The notes: generated by a model from the sequence alone, not told the origin. DNA of 64,000 nucleotides from JABDBL01 sp963845445 (GCA_963845445.1 CAWJSE010000002.1:3224001-3288000); one strand, 5' to 3'. Positions 16,632 through 24,808 are shown, counted from the stretch's first letter. Numbers and translations are program-made.

Positions 16632-17525
16632 CTATACCCTCAGAGCAGGGTAAGAGATGGGGGAGGCGAAAATGCAGGCACGAATGAGACTTTCGTGGAG
16701 TTGACTTTCTTTAAGACGACGATTGAAGCGATAGCAGAACTCATCGAGATACTTTTGCAGATGCTTTCTGCTAACGCCGTGATATGTACCGAGGATGAAT
16801 GTTTTCGCAAGTGAGATAGCCAAGTGTACTAGAGGCAAGTGTTGAGCTGCTGATTCAGGAGTAGATGGATGGCTTTCTAGTTTGTGACCCATTTTTTCCA
16901 ACATCCTATGAGCTGCTGCACAATCTGTGATGAAGTACTGTTGTGAATCATTGTCTACGTGGGCATTTACGATTCTTTTAACTTCTGGTTCGCTTATCAC
17001 TTTACCGAATACTCTTTTCATTACTAACTTACCGGCTTTCCACTTACCAGCCTTCTCGATTGCTACTATTACTTGGGCTTTGCGGTGTTTGCCACCGAAA
17101 TGTCCTTCATCCAATTCAATTAAACCTGCCAGGCGAACCACGCTATTATCGCGTCCAGACATGGCTTTTCTAATTTTTTGTAGTATGTGCCAAACAGTCT
17201 TGTAATACATCCCTAGCTGCTTAGCAAGCCGCAAAGCAGAGGCGCCACCTTTATCTTGAGCTACCAGAAAAATGATCCAGAACCAATTTACAAGCGGAAC
17301 TCTAGTCTTATGGAAAATTGTTCCAGCAGTAATTGAAGCTTGGAACTTACAAACAGCACATTCGATTTTGCGCTTTCTGCTTAATCTGTAGCCAACATCA
17401 TGTCCGCATTTAGGGCATGCAAACCCTTTGGGCCACCGTATTTTCTTAATCGCTAACAAACAATCTTCTTCTGTTTGGTAGCGCTTTTGAAATTCAAACA
17501 AAGTCAAAGATGCCTTCTTCTTCAT
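16632..17525 (-). CDS. IS1595-family transposase
   Basis: A 297-residue protein with an N-terminal C2C2 zinc ribbon (CPKCGHDVGYRLSRKRKIEC..C, about 37-58), a helix-turn-helix (LRLAKQLGMYYKTVWHILQKI) and a DDE-type core: IELDEGHFGG, YFITDCAAAH and the terminal GTYHGVSRKHLQKYLDEFCYRFNRR region typical of IS1595. AAGGAGGAGC precedes ATG 17525. The stop codon lies within CCCTATAC, the IS66 target duplication, so the IS66 insertion left the protein sequence intact. I could not fix the terminal repeats of this element. Confidence 0.92.
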   Translation of the reverse strand: MKKKASLTLFEFQKRYQTEEDCLLAIKKIRWPKGFACPKCGHDVGYRLSRKRKIECAVCKFQASITAGTIFHKTRVPLVNWFWIIFLVAQDKGGASALRLAKQLGMYYKTVWHILQKIRKAMSGRDNSVVRLAGLIELDEGHFGGKHRKAQVIVAIEKAGKWKAGKLVMKRVFGKVISEPEVKRIVNAHVDNDSQQYFITDCAAAHRMLEKMGHKLESHPSTPESAAQHLPLVHLAISLAKTFILGTYHGVSRKHLQKYLDEFCYRFNRRLKESQLHESLIRACIFASPISYPALRV

Positions 17526-17700
17526 GAGCTGCTCCTCCTTAAATTTCTATACCATACATATGTAAAGTATATCACAAGAGGCACGGTTAGCCTGCGTTAA
17601 GGCTATGCGGATGACCGCAGACTGGCATACTATGCCTAGACCATTATTCAAAGCGGTTCTTCATCTTGAGTTATTACTTATACAAAATTACAAACAACAG

Positions 17701-18075
17701 ATGAGACTATTTATTGAATTTTTTGTGGAAGATATAAAACGCTCAAAAGAGTTTTATGTCAATGCACTGGGAATGACTTTGACCAAAGATTATCCCGGGC
17801 ATGTGCAATTAGATTTAGACAAAACGCAAATAAATCTTTGTCAAAAATCATCTATCAAAAAGGGCAATTATCTTTTCAATATCATTGATCATCTCATAGC
17901 CAGCCGGGTGGAGGTGTGTTTGGAAGTAGCAGACTTAGATAAAGCGTTTAAACTTGCTAAAGAAGCAGGCGCTGATATTTTAGAACCGATCAAAAAACAA
18001 TCCTGGAACAGAACAGACTTTCGCATGAAAGATCCAGATAGAGTTTATTTGCGCGTAACCACGCCTGTCATTTGA
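17701..18075 (+). CDS. VOC-family (glyoxalase/bleomycin-resistance fold) protein
   Basis: A 124-residue single-domain vicinal-oxygen-chelate fold protein. The first beta-alpha-beta-beta-beta module is MRLFIEFFVEDIKRSKEFYVNALGM...; the second starts near VEVCLEVADLDKAFKLAKEAGADILEPIKKQSW and ends RMKDPDRVYLRVTT. Such proteins form metal-binding dimers and act in glyoxal or antibiotic detoxification, but no substrate can be assigned. ATG 17701 starts the domain exactly; the 32 codons open upstream do not fit the fold. It is AT-rich, in the backbone next to the IS1595 gene. Confidence 0.85.
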   Translation: MRLFIEFFVEDIKRSKEFYVNALGMTLTKDYPGHVQLDLDKTQINLCQKSSIKKGNYLFNIIDHLIASRVEVCLEVADLDKAFKLAKEAGADILEPIKKQSWNRTDFRMKDPDRVYLRVTTPVI

Positions 18076-18585
18076 AAATTCCTTGCGCGATTTGGTCATA
18101 AAATTAGTATTAGCGCGAAGCGCGCTAGCTTACATAAGGGCGTTTAATTTGCAAAAATTAAAAATGGCCGATTAGTTGACTCTAAGCTAAGCAACTATTT
18201 CCACTGCGTGATGGCAAATAACAGCTGTCGAGCAATGTTAACCGGCTTTTAGAAAAGCCTGCATTATGTTTGCCGTCTGAACTTTCTGATACATAAGCTT
18301 GAGTCCGCTTATTGCAAAATGCCAAGATAAAAACAACGTTCATCCACGCTTGTACCTAAGGAAAAGAAAACCCACTTCATTTACCCTCTGCCTCAAGGCT
18401 TACCCTCGCCCCCAACCCCACATTAGTGGAGCGGAGGTCAGCCAGTCAGGGCGCTCAATCGGGCTGTCTTTTCTGCTGCAGAACGAACGTAGATGCAACG
18501 GTCGGCGGTGAAGCTCATCATTGCTAATCGTAATGCTTGAGCTCAAAGGGAGCGGTTCAAAACACGATTCTTCAGGAGGTGGACA
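18076..18585. other. Intergenic AT-to-GC transition
   Basis: It contains a small palindrome TTAGCGCGAAGCGCGCTA (18112-18129) and a run of AT-rich sequence without a supportable gene. From about 18380 composition turns GC-rich. A long imperfect hairpin (around 18510-18547, GAAGCTCAT..ATGCTTGAGCTC) precedes the ribosome site of the next gene. Confidence 0.5.
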
Positions 18586-19320
18586 ATGAGACGTTGGAAG
18601 CCCGGCATTCTCATTCAGTTGGTGATGGTGGTGTTGTTGATGTTGTTTCTTTCAGGTGCGCTGGTGCACCACTATGACAGCAAGAGGAACGAATCCCGCC
18701 ACCAAGAGCAAACCGAGTTCCTGCGCAGCGCGACGCTGGAGACTCTCTCTTTACTCGAGGCGCAAGAGCACGTACAAGCCGAGAAGTCTACGCTGCAGGA
18801 GGGGCTGGACGGAGAGACCAATTACGACCCGCAGATTCTCAGGGCGGCGAAGAAGGTAGATTGGCAGGGACATTCTGCCATCAGGAAAGCCGAAAAGGTG
18901 GCCGAATCCTTCCGGCAACGGCGGGAGCGAAATGGTCCGGACCATCCGGAAAACCACGATCTGTTCCTCTGTGAAGACATGGTCCGCCAAACCATTGAGT
19001 GCCTACGCCGAGAGGCATCTGACCTGCACGCGTTCAGGGTCATTGTGGAGGGCTGGGCCGAAACCAAACGCCTCACACACGAACTCGAGCAGGCCAACGG
19101 CAGGCTTATAATTGACACTGTCGTCAATGGAAAGCCCACTGATACAGCAAGCGAGCGCCGGCTGATCAAGGAAGCCGACGAACTGGCATCGTCCCTTGAG
19201 GGCGTCGCCCCTATGGCCGAGACGCCTCGCCGGAAGCGCAGATACGAGCGCATGGCCGAGCAACTGCGCGCCGGGACCAAGACGCTCCAAAGAAACCTGA
19301 AGCCCGAGAAACCACAGTGA
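18586..19320 (+). CDS. Membrane-anchored coiled-coil protein, pair 1 first gene
   Basis: A 244-residue protein with a short basic N-terminus, one membrane segment (ILIQLVMVVLLMLFLSGALV, about 8-27) and a long hydrophilic helical domain (about 40-240) with heptad-like coiled-coil stretches and many Glu/Arg. AGGAGGTGGAC directly precedes ATG 18586. It is probably a single-pass protein with the helical part outside the membrane. It is followed in the same direction by a similar protein, and the arrangement is repeated at 32580-34291. No known family was recognised. Confidence 0.75.
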   Translation: MRRWKPGILIQLVMVVLLMLFLSGALVHHYDSKRNESRHQEQTEFLRSATLETLSLLEAQEHVQAEKSTLQEGLDGETNYDPQILRAAKKVDWQGHSAIRKAEKVAESFRQRRERNGPDHPENHDLFLCEDMVRQTIECLRREASDLHAFRVIVEGWAETKRLTHELEQANGRLIIDTVVNGKPTDTASERRLIKEADELASSLEGVAPMAETPRRKRRYERMAEQLRAGTKTLQRNLKPEKPQ

Positions 19321-19330
19321 GACCGTCACC

Positions 19331-19378
19331 GTTCGTCGCCGAGAATCGGCCTGCGTCTGGCTATACTCGGCGATGAAC
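19331..19378 (+). ncRNA. Nested-hairpin RNA element, copy 4
   Basis: GTTCGTCGCCGAG (19331-19343) pairs with CTCGGCGATGAAC (19366-19378) over 13 bp with one G-U. An inner hairpin GCCTGCGTCTGGC is separated from the outer stem by AATCG and TATA. The plan matches the elements at 32431, 32508 and 33413. It lies 22 bp before the start at 19400. Confidence 0.65.
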
Positions 19379-19399
19379 ATCTTACACAAGGAAGCTAAC

Positions 19400-20242
19400 A
19401 TGGCTCGCAGAATTCGCCAACGCGCCGTCGCCCAGATGGCGCTGCTCGCGCTCTTGCTCCCAGGGCTTGTTACCATCGGCTACATGGTTGTCAGAGTGCA
19501 GCGCATGCGGTGCGAGCTCACCACCTTGCGCGAGCAGACAGCCAAAGCGAAGGAACTCACCGACAGCTTGGCTTCCGTGAAAACGGCAAGACTCCGTTTG
19601 CTCAAGGAAGTTACCTATCTCAAGAGTCTCGTCAAAGAAATGAGAGCCGGTGAGAAGGCACCTTCCCAGCGGGCTGTCACAAAAATGAAGGGGGAGATTG
19701 AGAACAGTGAGACAGCCCACTCACAAGCGAAGCTAGTATGGGAATTTGCACAGGAGCGTGCCAACGAGCTGCCCATCTCTGAGCTTTTAGCCACAGAGCT
19801 TACGGCAATGAGGGCGGCGATCGAATCACATCGCGCCGAGTTGAATGCACTCAAGGGCGTTATGTCCAATACGCAGAACGCCCTTGATGCCAATGGCATT
19901 ACCCTGAGATTGCAGGAGGCACTCACAGAGGTGCGGCACATCGATACCGCCCTGGAGGCGTTAACAGTGGATCAAGACGTCGGACCGGTGCTCATGGGCA
20001 GAATCACCAAACTCCTCGGCGACGGCAAAACTGTGATTGGGGAAGCGATCCGGCTAGCTGCCGATCTTATCGGCTCTGCCGCCCTACCGGGCCCAACAGA
20101 ACCGAGTGAGGGGAAAGAACAGAGGGCAATCCTGCGCGCCACGGCCCGCGAATTGCGCGAAACAGCAGCGCAATTGCAGGGCAAGCTTGATGGTGTTGAC
20201 ACGAAATTGGCGCAGAGGAAAAGGCGGCTGCCCAGGGGATAG
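19400..20242 (+). CDS. Membrane-anchored coiled-coil protein, pair 1 second gene
   Basis: A 280-residue protein. ATG 19400 is chosen because AAGGAAG lies 6 nt upstream; an earlier in-frame ATG falls in the hairpin element. A basic N-terminus (MARRIRQRAVAQ) precedes one membrane segment (MALLALLLPGLVTIGYMVV, about 12-30). A long helical domain follows with heptads such as LTTLREQTAKAKELTDSLAS and ends basic (LAQRKRRLPRG). It shares architecture, not obvious sequence identity, with its neighbour at 18586 and the pair at 32580 and 33489. A scaffold or envelope role is possible; no function is assigned. Confidence 0.75.
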   Translation: MARRIRQRAVAQMALLALLLPGLVTIGYMVVRVQRMRCELTTLREQTAKAKELTDSLASVKTARLRLLKEVTYLKSLVKEMRAGEKAPSQRAVTKMKGEIENSETAHSQAKLVWEFAQERANELPISELLATELTAMRAAIESHRAELNALKGVMSNTQNALDANGITLRLQEALTEVRHIDTALEALTVDQDVGPVLMGRITKLLGDGKTVIGEAIRLAADLIGSAALPGPTEPSEGKEQRAILRATARELRETAAQLQGKLDGVDTKLAQRKRRLPRG

Positions 20243-20333
20243 CCTGCCGATCGGAAAATCGAAATGTCTTCACCGCTAGTTGGTACAGCGGTGCGGTTGA
20301 TTGACGTTGTCTGACTTGGCGAAGGGAGCCCGC

Positions 20334-20386
20334 AAGCGATGGGCTGGTCCTGAGTAATCAGTCCATCGCTTTTGGGTTATTTCTAT
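20334..20386 (+). terminator. Terminator closing the 18.4-20.4 kb island
   Basis: AAGCGATGG (20334-20342) pairs with CCATCGCTT (20363-20371), followed by TTGGGTTATTTCTATTTTTG. AT-rich backbone follows. Confidence 0.75.
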
Positions 20387-20594
20387 TTTTGTAGACATTT
20401 TTAGCGCCTTGATTATTATCTTGCTTTTTTGGCTTTGTTCCGAAGCTAAGGAATGGCGCCGGGCAGCAAACTGATAACTTGGGGTCAAGTTAATTGAAAG
20501 ATCTCTATACGCTTTTAAGTCATTCGAACTTTTTATAGCCATGATCGTATGTGTTAATGTGCGGACACTTGGCACATCAGTCACTTATTCTAGC

Positions 20595-20632
20595 TTGACA
20601 GGTATTCCCATTTATGGGAACATTTAGAGGCA
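20595..20632 (+). promoter_or_regulatory. Promoter and operator of the first HigBA module
   Basis: TTGACA (20595-20600) is a consensus -35 box. A perfect palindrome TTCCCATTTATGGGAA (20605-20620) lies where RNA polymerase would sit; the -10 box is weak (AACATT region). The palindrome is a likely site for the HTH antitoxin, 29 bp before the toxin start. Confidence 0.6.
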
Positions 20633-20648
20633 GGATCGTGAGGTAATC

Positions 20649-20855
20649 ATGATTCTTTTAAAAGATATAAAGAATAGTTTTGGTCGTCATGCTGATTATG
20701 TTGCACCATTTTGGATTATCGATGTGGGTGGCAAAGCAGGGGCAAGAATCATTGTAAAAGTGGATTACCAGAAAAAGGTGGTCAGAATAGAAAGAATCTG
20801 GATGAATCACCGCGATTACATGCGCTGGAGTAAACAGTTGAGGACGGAAAAATGA
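20649..20855 (+). CDS. higB: Short HigB-like toxin
   Basis: A 68-residue protein. FWIIDVGGKAGARIIVKVDYQKKVVRIERIWMNHRDYMRW matches the C-terminal two thirds of HigB mRNA interferases (FNI-GN-RLI-V-Y-V-I-TH-YD pattern). The N-terminal helix region is shorter than in the second HigB at 38351-38638 (95 residues), so it may be a reduced or 5'-truncated toxin. HigB RNases cleave mRNA on the ribosome and are neutralised by HigA. The stop overlaps the antitoxin ATG (ATGA, 20852-20855). It is preceded by a palindromic operator. Confidence 0.75.
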   Translation: MILLKDIKNSFGRHADYVAPFWIIDVGGKAGARIIVKVDYQKKVVRIERIWMNHRDYMRWSKQLRTEK

Positions 20856-21292
20856 GTTGGGTATATAAATACGACAAAGAATATATTGGTTTAGTAAAGA
20901 AGTTTCCTTTGGTGCCAATCCGTTCCAGGGTACAACATACTGCCGCTCTTGCAGCTATCGATCCTCTGTTTTCCGAAAGCAAGTTAACCAGAGCAGAAAG
21001 TGATTATTTTGACGTTCTGATACGGTTAATCAAAAATTATGAGGACGAAACTACAGAGCCTGTCTCAATTACACCGCAAGAGGCATTAGAATTCTTGATG
21101 GAGCAAAATGATTTAACACAAGCTGCCATAGCAAAAATCGCTGGCATGCAGAAATCTCATATCTCGGAATTCTTGGCTGCTAAGCGGGGGTTGCCTAAGA
21201 ATGCAGCTGTTCAGCTTGGTGCCCGCTTCAAAGTTGATCCAATGCTGTTTATGCCTCGTGTCGAGGCACGTTCTGTTCATCCGAAAATTTAA
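20852..21292 (+). CDS. higA: HigA-like HTH antitoxin
   Basis: A 146-residue protein. An N-terminal helical region (ESDYFDVLIRLIKNYEDE) is followed by an XRE/Cro-type HTH (about 80-130: ALEFLMEQNDLTQAAIAKIAGMQKSHISEFLAAKRGLPKNAAVQL), as in HigA antitoxins of the long HigA/HTH type. It is encoded downstream of the toxin, the reversed order typical of HigBA, with a 4-nt overlap. It likely represses the operon through the palindrome at 20605-20620. A homologous pair lies at 37911-38638. Confidence 0.88.
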   Translation: MSWVYKYDKEYIGLVKKFPLVPIRSRVQHTAALAAIDPLFSESKLTRAESDYFDVLIRLIKNYEDETTEPVSITPQEALEFLMEQNDLTQAAIAKIAGMQKSHISEFLAAKRGLPKNAAVQLGARFKVDPMLFMPRVEARSVHPKI

Positions 21293-21405
21293 AAAAAGAA
21301 AAACATTATAAAAAGGCGCCAGAAAGACAAAGAAGCCTCGTGTTATAAATCTCTGAACATGAGAATATATTGAAAGATTTTTTGAATTGTAATAAACAAA
21401 CCGAA

Positions 21406-22743
21406 ATGAAGAAATCAATCCAGTCTGAAGCGCAAGAGAATGCCAAATTAAAGAAACGCTTAAAAGAGCTTGAGAGCGAAAACAAAATTCTCAAAGCCTC
21501 GGCTCCGGCGCCGCGCATAAATATATTAGGTGGTGGCATAAGTGGCATAACTACTGCTTTTTTTTTGCAACTTTGCGGCGCACGGACAACACTTTACACT
21601 GATAAACGACCGGATCAAATTGCTTTATACTCGCGTGAACCGAGCCTATCAAGCTTGCATGCCATTGCCTCCATTGTTCCTAGCACTGTCCGTACTCCTC
21701 ACGTTGATGAATTAACGCAGCGCTCACAACAATTTTTTCAACACTTATCTTCCACTTCTTTGTGCGGTGTTCGTTGGCAAAGGCATTATGAGCTTTTCGA
21801 AGAAAAGCGCAAACTACCAACTTATAAAACTTTTTTACCAGGGTTTGAAGAATTACCAGCCAGCGGCGCAGGTATTCCGTCCGCTCCCAAACGAAAAGGA
21901 GCAAAAAATATATATGGCTGGTATTTCGATGCTTTCTTTTGTGAGATGCCTAGTTATCTCAGTTATCTTTACCAGCTTTATCAACAGGCCGGTGGCAGCA
22001 TACTGCTAGGCAGGCTCACAGCGGAAGAATTTCTTTCAACTGAAGGTGACGCCTATGTTAATTGTGCTGGTTTGTGGTCAAGTGAAATATTTCAAGACGA
22101 TAAGCAACAAACTCGCATTATCCGTGGTCACTGGCTTAAAATAGACGCAGATCAAATCCCTGTTGATGCCAGTGGCAGGCTATTTTCATACGAGTATCAT
22201 CCCGCCGTCGAGGTCTATCCCAAATCTGATGGTAGCGGTGCAGATATTTATTTTTATCCGCGCGCCGATGGTTGGGTTTTGGGCACCAGCCGACAAGAAG
22301 GTGTTATGCGAAACGGCGAATGGTTCGGTGAAGAAACTGCTTGTGCAGAAATCGAAATTTCTGGCTTGCGAGTGCCTGAGCCAATTTGGGAATTGAATCG
22401 CCAGCTAATTAAACAACTGACCAAGCTTGATATAGCTAATTACAATCGTCGCGCTTATCTTGGTTTTCGTGGAACAAGAAGCGCTGAAGGGCCTGATCTT
22501 AGATTGGAACAAGCACCGTACCCAAGTGCGCAGCTCTTTCACAATTACGGCCATGGTGGTTCGGGAGTAACAATGTCCTGGGGCTGTGCCATTGAGATCA
22601 TGAATCTAATCCGAGTGCGCCTAGGCATTGAATTTCCTGAATTTAAGCCACAAAGCAAAATCATAGAAAATCCATATGTTCTAAATGGGCTGTTGCGCCT
22701 GGTGGCAGATTGTAAGCAAGCTAAGTCGGCTATCTTGAGCTAG
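21406..22743 (+). CDS. FAD-dependent D-amino-acid-oxidase-family oxidoreductase
   Basis: A 445-residue protein from ATG 21406. A short N-terminal coiled coil (about 8-30, NAKLKKRLKELESENKILKA) precedes the FAD-binding GGGISG motif (42-47) of the DAO family. The C-terminus has the family signature HNYGHGGSGVTMSWGCA, which contacts FAD. Oxidation of an amino-acid-like substrate by O2 or an acceptor is expected, with substrate unknown; similarity to DASPO/DAAO is suggested by RGH(W/G) and YFYPR segments. The N-terminal coiled coil is unusual for soluble DAAO. No ribosome site is visible, so the start is tentative. Confidence 0.85.
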   Translation: MKKSIQSEAQENAKLKKRLKELESENKILKASAPAPRINILGGGISGITTAFFLQLCGARTTLYTDKRPDQIALYSREPSLSSLHAIASIVPSTVRTPHVDELTQRSQQFFQHLSSTSLCGVRWQRHYELFEEKRKLPTYKTFLPGFEELPASGAGIPSAPKRKGAKNIYGWYFDAFFCEMPSYLSYLYQLYQQAGGSILLGRLTAEEFLSTEGDAYVNCAGLWSSEIFQDDKQQTRIIRGHWLKIDADQIPVDASGRLFSYEYHPAVEVYPKSDGSGADIYFYPRADGWVLGTSRQEGVMRNGEWFGEETACAEIEISGLRVPEPIWELNRQLIKQLTKLDIANYNRRAYLGFRGTRSAEGPDLRLEQAPYPSAQLFHNYGHGGSGVTMSWGCAIEIMNLIRVRLGIEFPEFKPQSKIIENPYVLNGLLRLVADCKQAKSAILS

Positions 22744-22816
22744 ACATCAGCCTTTTGTCTCATCCTACTTTACTACGCCAGATGAAAAACTCAGGGTCCC
22801 TACCAAGGTGTCTAGG

Positions 22817-23227
22817 CTAATCCCAAAACAATTCGCATGGTTTGTGCTTATGAATCACTGCATCGCCGGTGATAAGTGGTGCTTCTATGCGCTTTGCCAT
22901 TGCCACAATCATTGTATCAAAAGGATCATTCGTAAATCGCAAGCGATGCGAGTGCATGATATCGTCCACCTCGATTGGCAAGATTGAAATTGAATTAGCA
23001 AAAAACTTCGTTTGCACATACTCGTCCAGAGGCAGAGGTAGGCGAACCTTCCCCGCTTTTACCGTCATAGAAACTTCCCAGAGGACGACTAACGGAATAA
23101 AGATCGCTATTCGTCCTTCTGTTGCACTGTCAAATACCTTTGCCACCTTCTTGGGTAACCTTCGCATTTGACCTGTCATGTACCAAATAAGTGGGTGTGT
23201 GTCAGTAATTAAAACCGTTGCGGTCAT
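22817..23227 (-). CDS. vapC: VapC-type PIN-domain toxin
   Basis: A 136-residue PIN protein. Asp9 (LITDTHPLIWY), the Glu in VVLWEVSM, and the Asp residues in FTNDPFDTMIVAMA form the expected acidic site, and the ending is ITGDAVIHKH. It is of the PIN group paired with Phd/YefM antitoxins. ATG 23227 overlaps the antitoxin stop by 4 nt. It acts as a ribonuclease when free of antitoxin. Confidence 0.9.
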   Translation of the reverse strand: MTATVLITDTHPLIWYMTGQMRRLPKKVAKVFDSATEGRIAIFIPLVVLWEVSMTVKAGKVRLPLPLDEYVQTKFFANSISILPIEVDDIMHSHRLRFTNDPFDTMIVAMAKRIEAPLITGDAVIHKHKPCELFWD

Positions 23228-23547
23228 AATTCAGCTGCTGTTTTAGCCACTGATTCCAGCATTAATCTTGATATGTCTTTAGTAGCTTCTTCTAAGTCAC
23301 CAACAAGTATTGCTGAACCCCGTAATTGATTTTTAGGTTTTAATGGTTTTCCAGCTTTTGCCAAAAGGAAGATATAATCTTTATAGCCCAACATAACCGC
23401 TGCTACTTTGCCATAATCAGTAATTTCCACTGTTCCACCATTAGTGGCTAAAGCCTCAACCAATGGCGAAAATTGTTGTCTAGCCTGAGCCTTCCCCAAT
23501 TTCTGAATTATTGTCTTATTATTGTGCTTCTTTGGGATCGCAGCCAT
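23224..23547 (-). CDS. Phd/YefM-type antitoxin
   Basis: A 107-residue protein whose ARQQFSPLVEALATNGGTVEITDYGKVAAVMLGYKDYIFLL segment is the Phd/YefM fold (DNA-binding N-terminal half, about 20-70). The C-terminal helix region should bind the toxin. It is upstream of, and overlaps, the PIN toxin. The N-terminus is basic and longer than usual (MAAIPKKHNNKTIIQKLG). Probably autoregulated by the TGTACA pair just upstream. Confidence 0.85.
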   Translation of the reverse strand: MAAIPKKHNNKTIIQKLGKAQARQQFSPLVEALATNGGTVEITDYGKVAAVMLGYKDYIFLLAKAGKPLKPKNQLRGSAILVGDLEEATKDISRLMLESVAKTAAEL

Positions 23548-23574
23548 AATTCACCGTATGCATTACCATAATTA

Positions 23575-23594
23575 TGTACAACTGATATTGTACA
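23575..23594 (-). promoter_or_regulatory. Paired TGTACA operator sites
   Basis: Two TGTACA palindromes (23575-23580, 23589-23594), with flanking AT symmetry and 14 bp centre to centre, lie 28 bp upstream of the antitoxin start at 23547. This is a typical layout for Phd-family autoregulation. Confidence 0.5.
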
Positions 23595-23598
23595 ATAT

Positions 23599-23640
23599 TT
23601 TATGCCTGTTAGCCGATAAGAGGCATAAAAATTTTTGATG
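23599..23640 (+). terminator. Hairpin at the AT/GC boundary
   Basis: TTTATGCCT (23599-23607) and AGGCATAAA (23621-23629) pair, followed by AATTTTTG. The GC-rich island begins directly after. No plus-strand gene ends here, so the transcript it serves is unclear. Confidence 0.45.
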
Positions 23641-23806
23641 GCAGTGGTTGGAGGCGGTGGGCACCCCCTCTTGCTCAGGTTCCTTGGGCGTGTTGCTGCT
23701 CATGGCACGGAATTTTCTCCCAGGAATGGCTGGACCAGCCAATGTAAGGTCAACATCGGTTGATCCACCAAGACCCAGATCTTGAGTTGGACAGTATTGA
23801 ACACGA

Positions 23807-23880
23807 TACGCTCGGCTGAGACGCGAACCCAAAACCTCGACCTTAGAAAGGTCGCGCTTTACCAATTGAGCTACGGATGC
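23807..23880 (-). tRNA. tRNA-Arg(TCT)-like gene with degenerate acceptor stem
   Basis: On the minus strand GCATCCG, D arm GCTC-AATTGGTAA-AGC, anticodon arm CGACC-TTTCTAA-GGTCG (anticodon TCT) and T arm TTGGG-TTCGCGT-CTCAG fold well. The 3' acceptor reads CCGAGCG instead of the CGGATGC needed to pair with GCATCCG. It may be a tRNA pseudogene, a recombined attachment site, or carry sequencing errors. It sits in a GC-rich island downstream of the gene ending at 23944. Confidence 0.55.
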
Positions 23881-23943
23881 ATGTGGAAGTCCGCCCAGAC
23901 GAACAGTCCCCTGGTCGGGCGGAAAATCCCGGGACAATTTAGA

Positions 23944-24273
23944 CTAAAATGAGAGTTTCCAGTTATCCTCCTTCGCCGACACAGAAGCGGTTATGGGCTG
24001 GTCGTTGACTCGCAGCTCGACCCACTCTCCATGGGTCAGCTCCATTTTTATCGCACTCGCCTCAACCGCGGGGCTTTCTCCAGCTTCAGCCGGTTTGAGC
24101 TTAGAACAATCCTCCTTTCTCCGACTCCCGTGCAAGCACGTTATTCGAAACGGCCTGGTATAGCTGGGATTGGTGGGTGAGGCTGTCAACGACAAACGAT
24201 ACATGTTGTATTTGTCACGGGAGGCAGAAACCTCCAGTTTGAGGCCATCGGCCGTGATTATTTCGATGTTCAT
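23944..24273 (-). CDS. Small hypothetical GC-rich protein
   Basis: A 109-residue beta-rich protein beginning MNIEIITADGLKLEVSASRD and ending WVELRVNDQPITASVSAKEDNWKLSF. No signal peptide, membrane segment or known motif was seen; two cysteines lie in RITCLHGSRRKEDCSK. ATG 24273 has AGGA 11 nt upstream. It is one of three co-directional minus-strand genes in this island, each separated by a hairpin. Confidence 0.6.
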   Translation of the reverse strand: MNIEIITADGLKLEVSASRDKYNMYRLSLTASPTNPSYTRPFRITCLHGSRRKEDCSKLKPAEAGESPAVEASAIKMELTHGEWVELRVNDQPITASVSAKEDNWKLSF

Positions 24274-24302
24274 TGTGTGTGAATCCTGTCGACGGGGAAA
24301 TA

Positions 24303-24347
24303 GAGCGAGCCACTCGAGATATCACTGTTGTCCTAAGCGGCTCGCTC
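24303..24347 (-). terminator. Terminator between minus-strand genes
   Basis: GAGCGAGCC (24303-24311) and GGCTCGCTC (24339-24347) form a 9-bp stem; on the minus strand TATTTCC follows. It ends the gene at 24386-24808. Confidence 0.65.
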
Positions 24348-24385
24348 TGATTGTTACTTGATGCCAGTGTAAGTGTTCTCAGTCG

Positions 24386-24808
24386 TCAAGCCGTGGGCAA
24401 CTCGGGCTTTGTCCCATTGTCCTTTGACGACTGCTCTGCCTTCATCTTGCAGCGTGGTCCGGCAACACCCCACTGCAGCAAGATGCGATCAGCATGAAGT
24501 CCGGCCGGGTTAACATACCACCGGAAATCGCTGGGGTCGAGCGGCTTAGCCCCAGCTCGCTGCAATTCCCGTGTGATCAGAGCCATGCTTTCCACATTGA
24601 ACGGTTCATCGTAGCGTCGGCTGACGAACGCTACACCCGCGATCCAGTTGAGCTGACATAGGTCCGGCCAGGTTGGGAGCTCGGTCTGAGTCTCGACCCG
24701 TACCCAGGCATGATGCCCCTCCACCTTCGGATGCAATGGACGAAGGTGGGTTCTCTCGGCGACTGACAGGGCTTGGTCGAAAGTACATTCGAACATTGCT
24801 TGTGACAT
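24386..24808 (-). CDS. Small hypothetical GC-rich protein
   Basis: A 140-residue soluble protein (MSQAMFECTFDQALSVAERT...). ATG 24808 is chosen for AGGAGAGG 4-5 nt upstream. It is rich in Trp and Pro (HHAWVRVETQTELPTWPDL, FRWYVNPAG) and ends in a polar tail (EQSSKDNGTKPELPTA). No family was recognised. It is the middle gene of the minus-strand trio 23944-25835, with its own downstream terminator. Confidence 0.65.
   Translation of the reverse strand: MSQAMFECTFDQALSVAERTHLRPLHPKVEGHHAWVRVETQTELPTWPDLCQLNWIAGVAFVSRRYDEPFNVESMALITRELQRAGAKPLDPSDFRWYVNPAGLHADRILLQWGVAGPRCKMKAEQSSKDNGTKPELPTA

Noticed and set aside
20852..21292. Phage repressor instead of an antitoxin
   Set aside because: The gene overlaps a HigB-like toxin gene and shares its plan with a second HigBA pair at 37911-38638.
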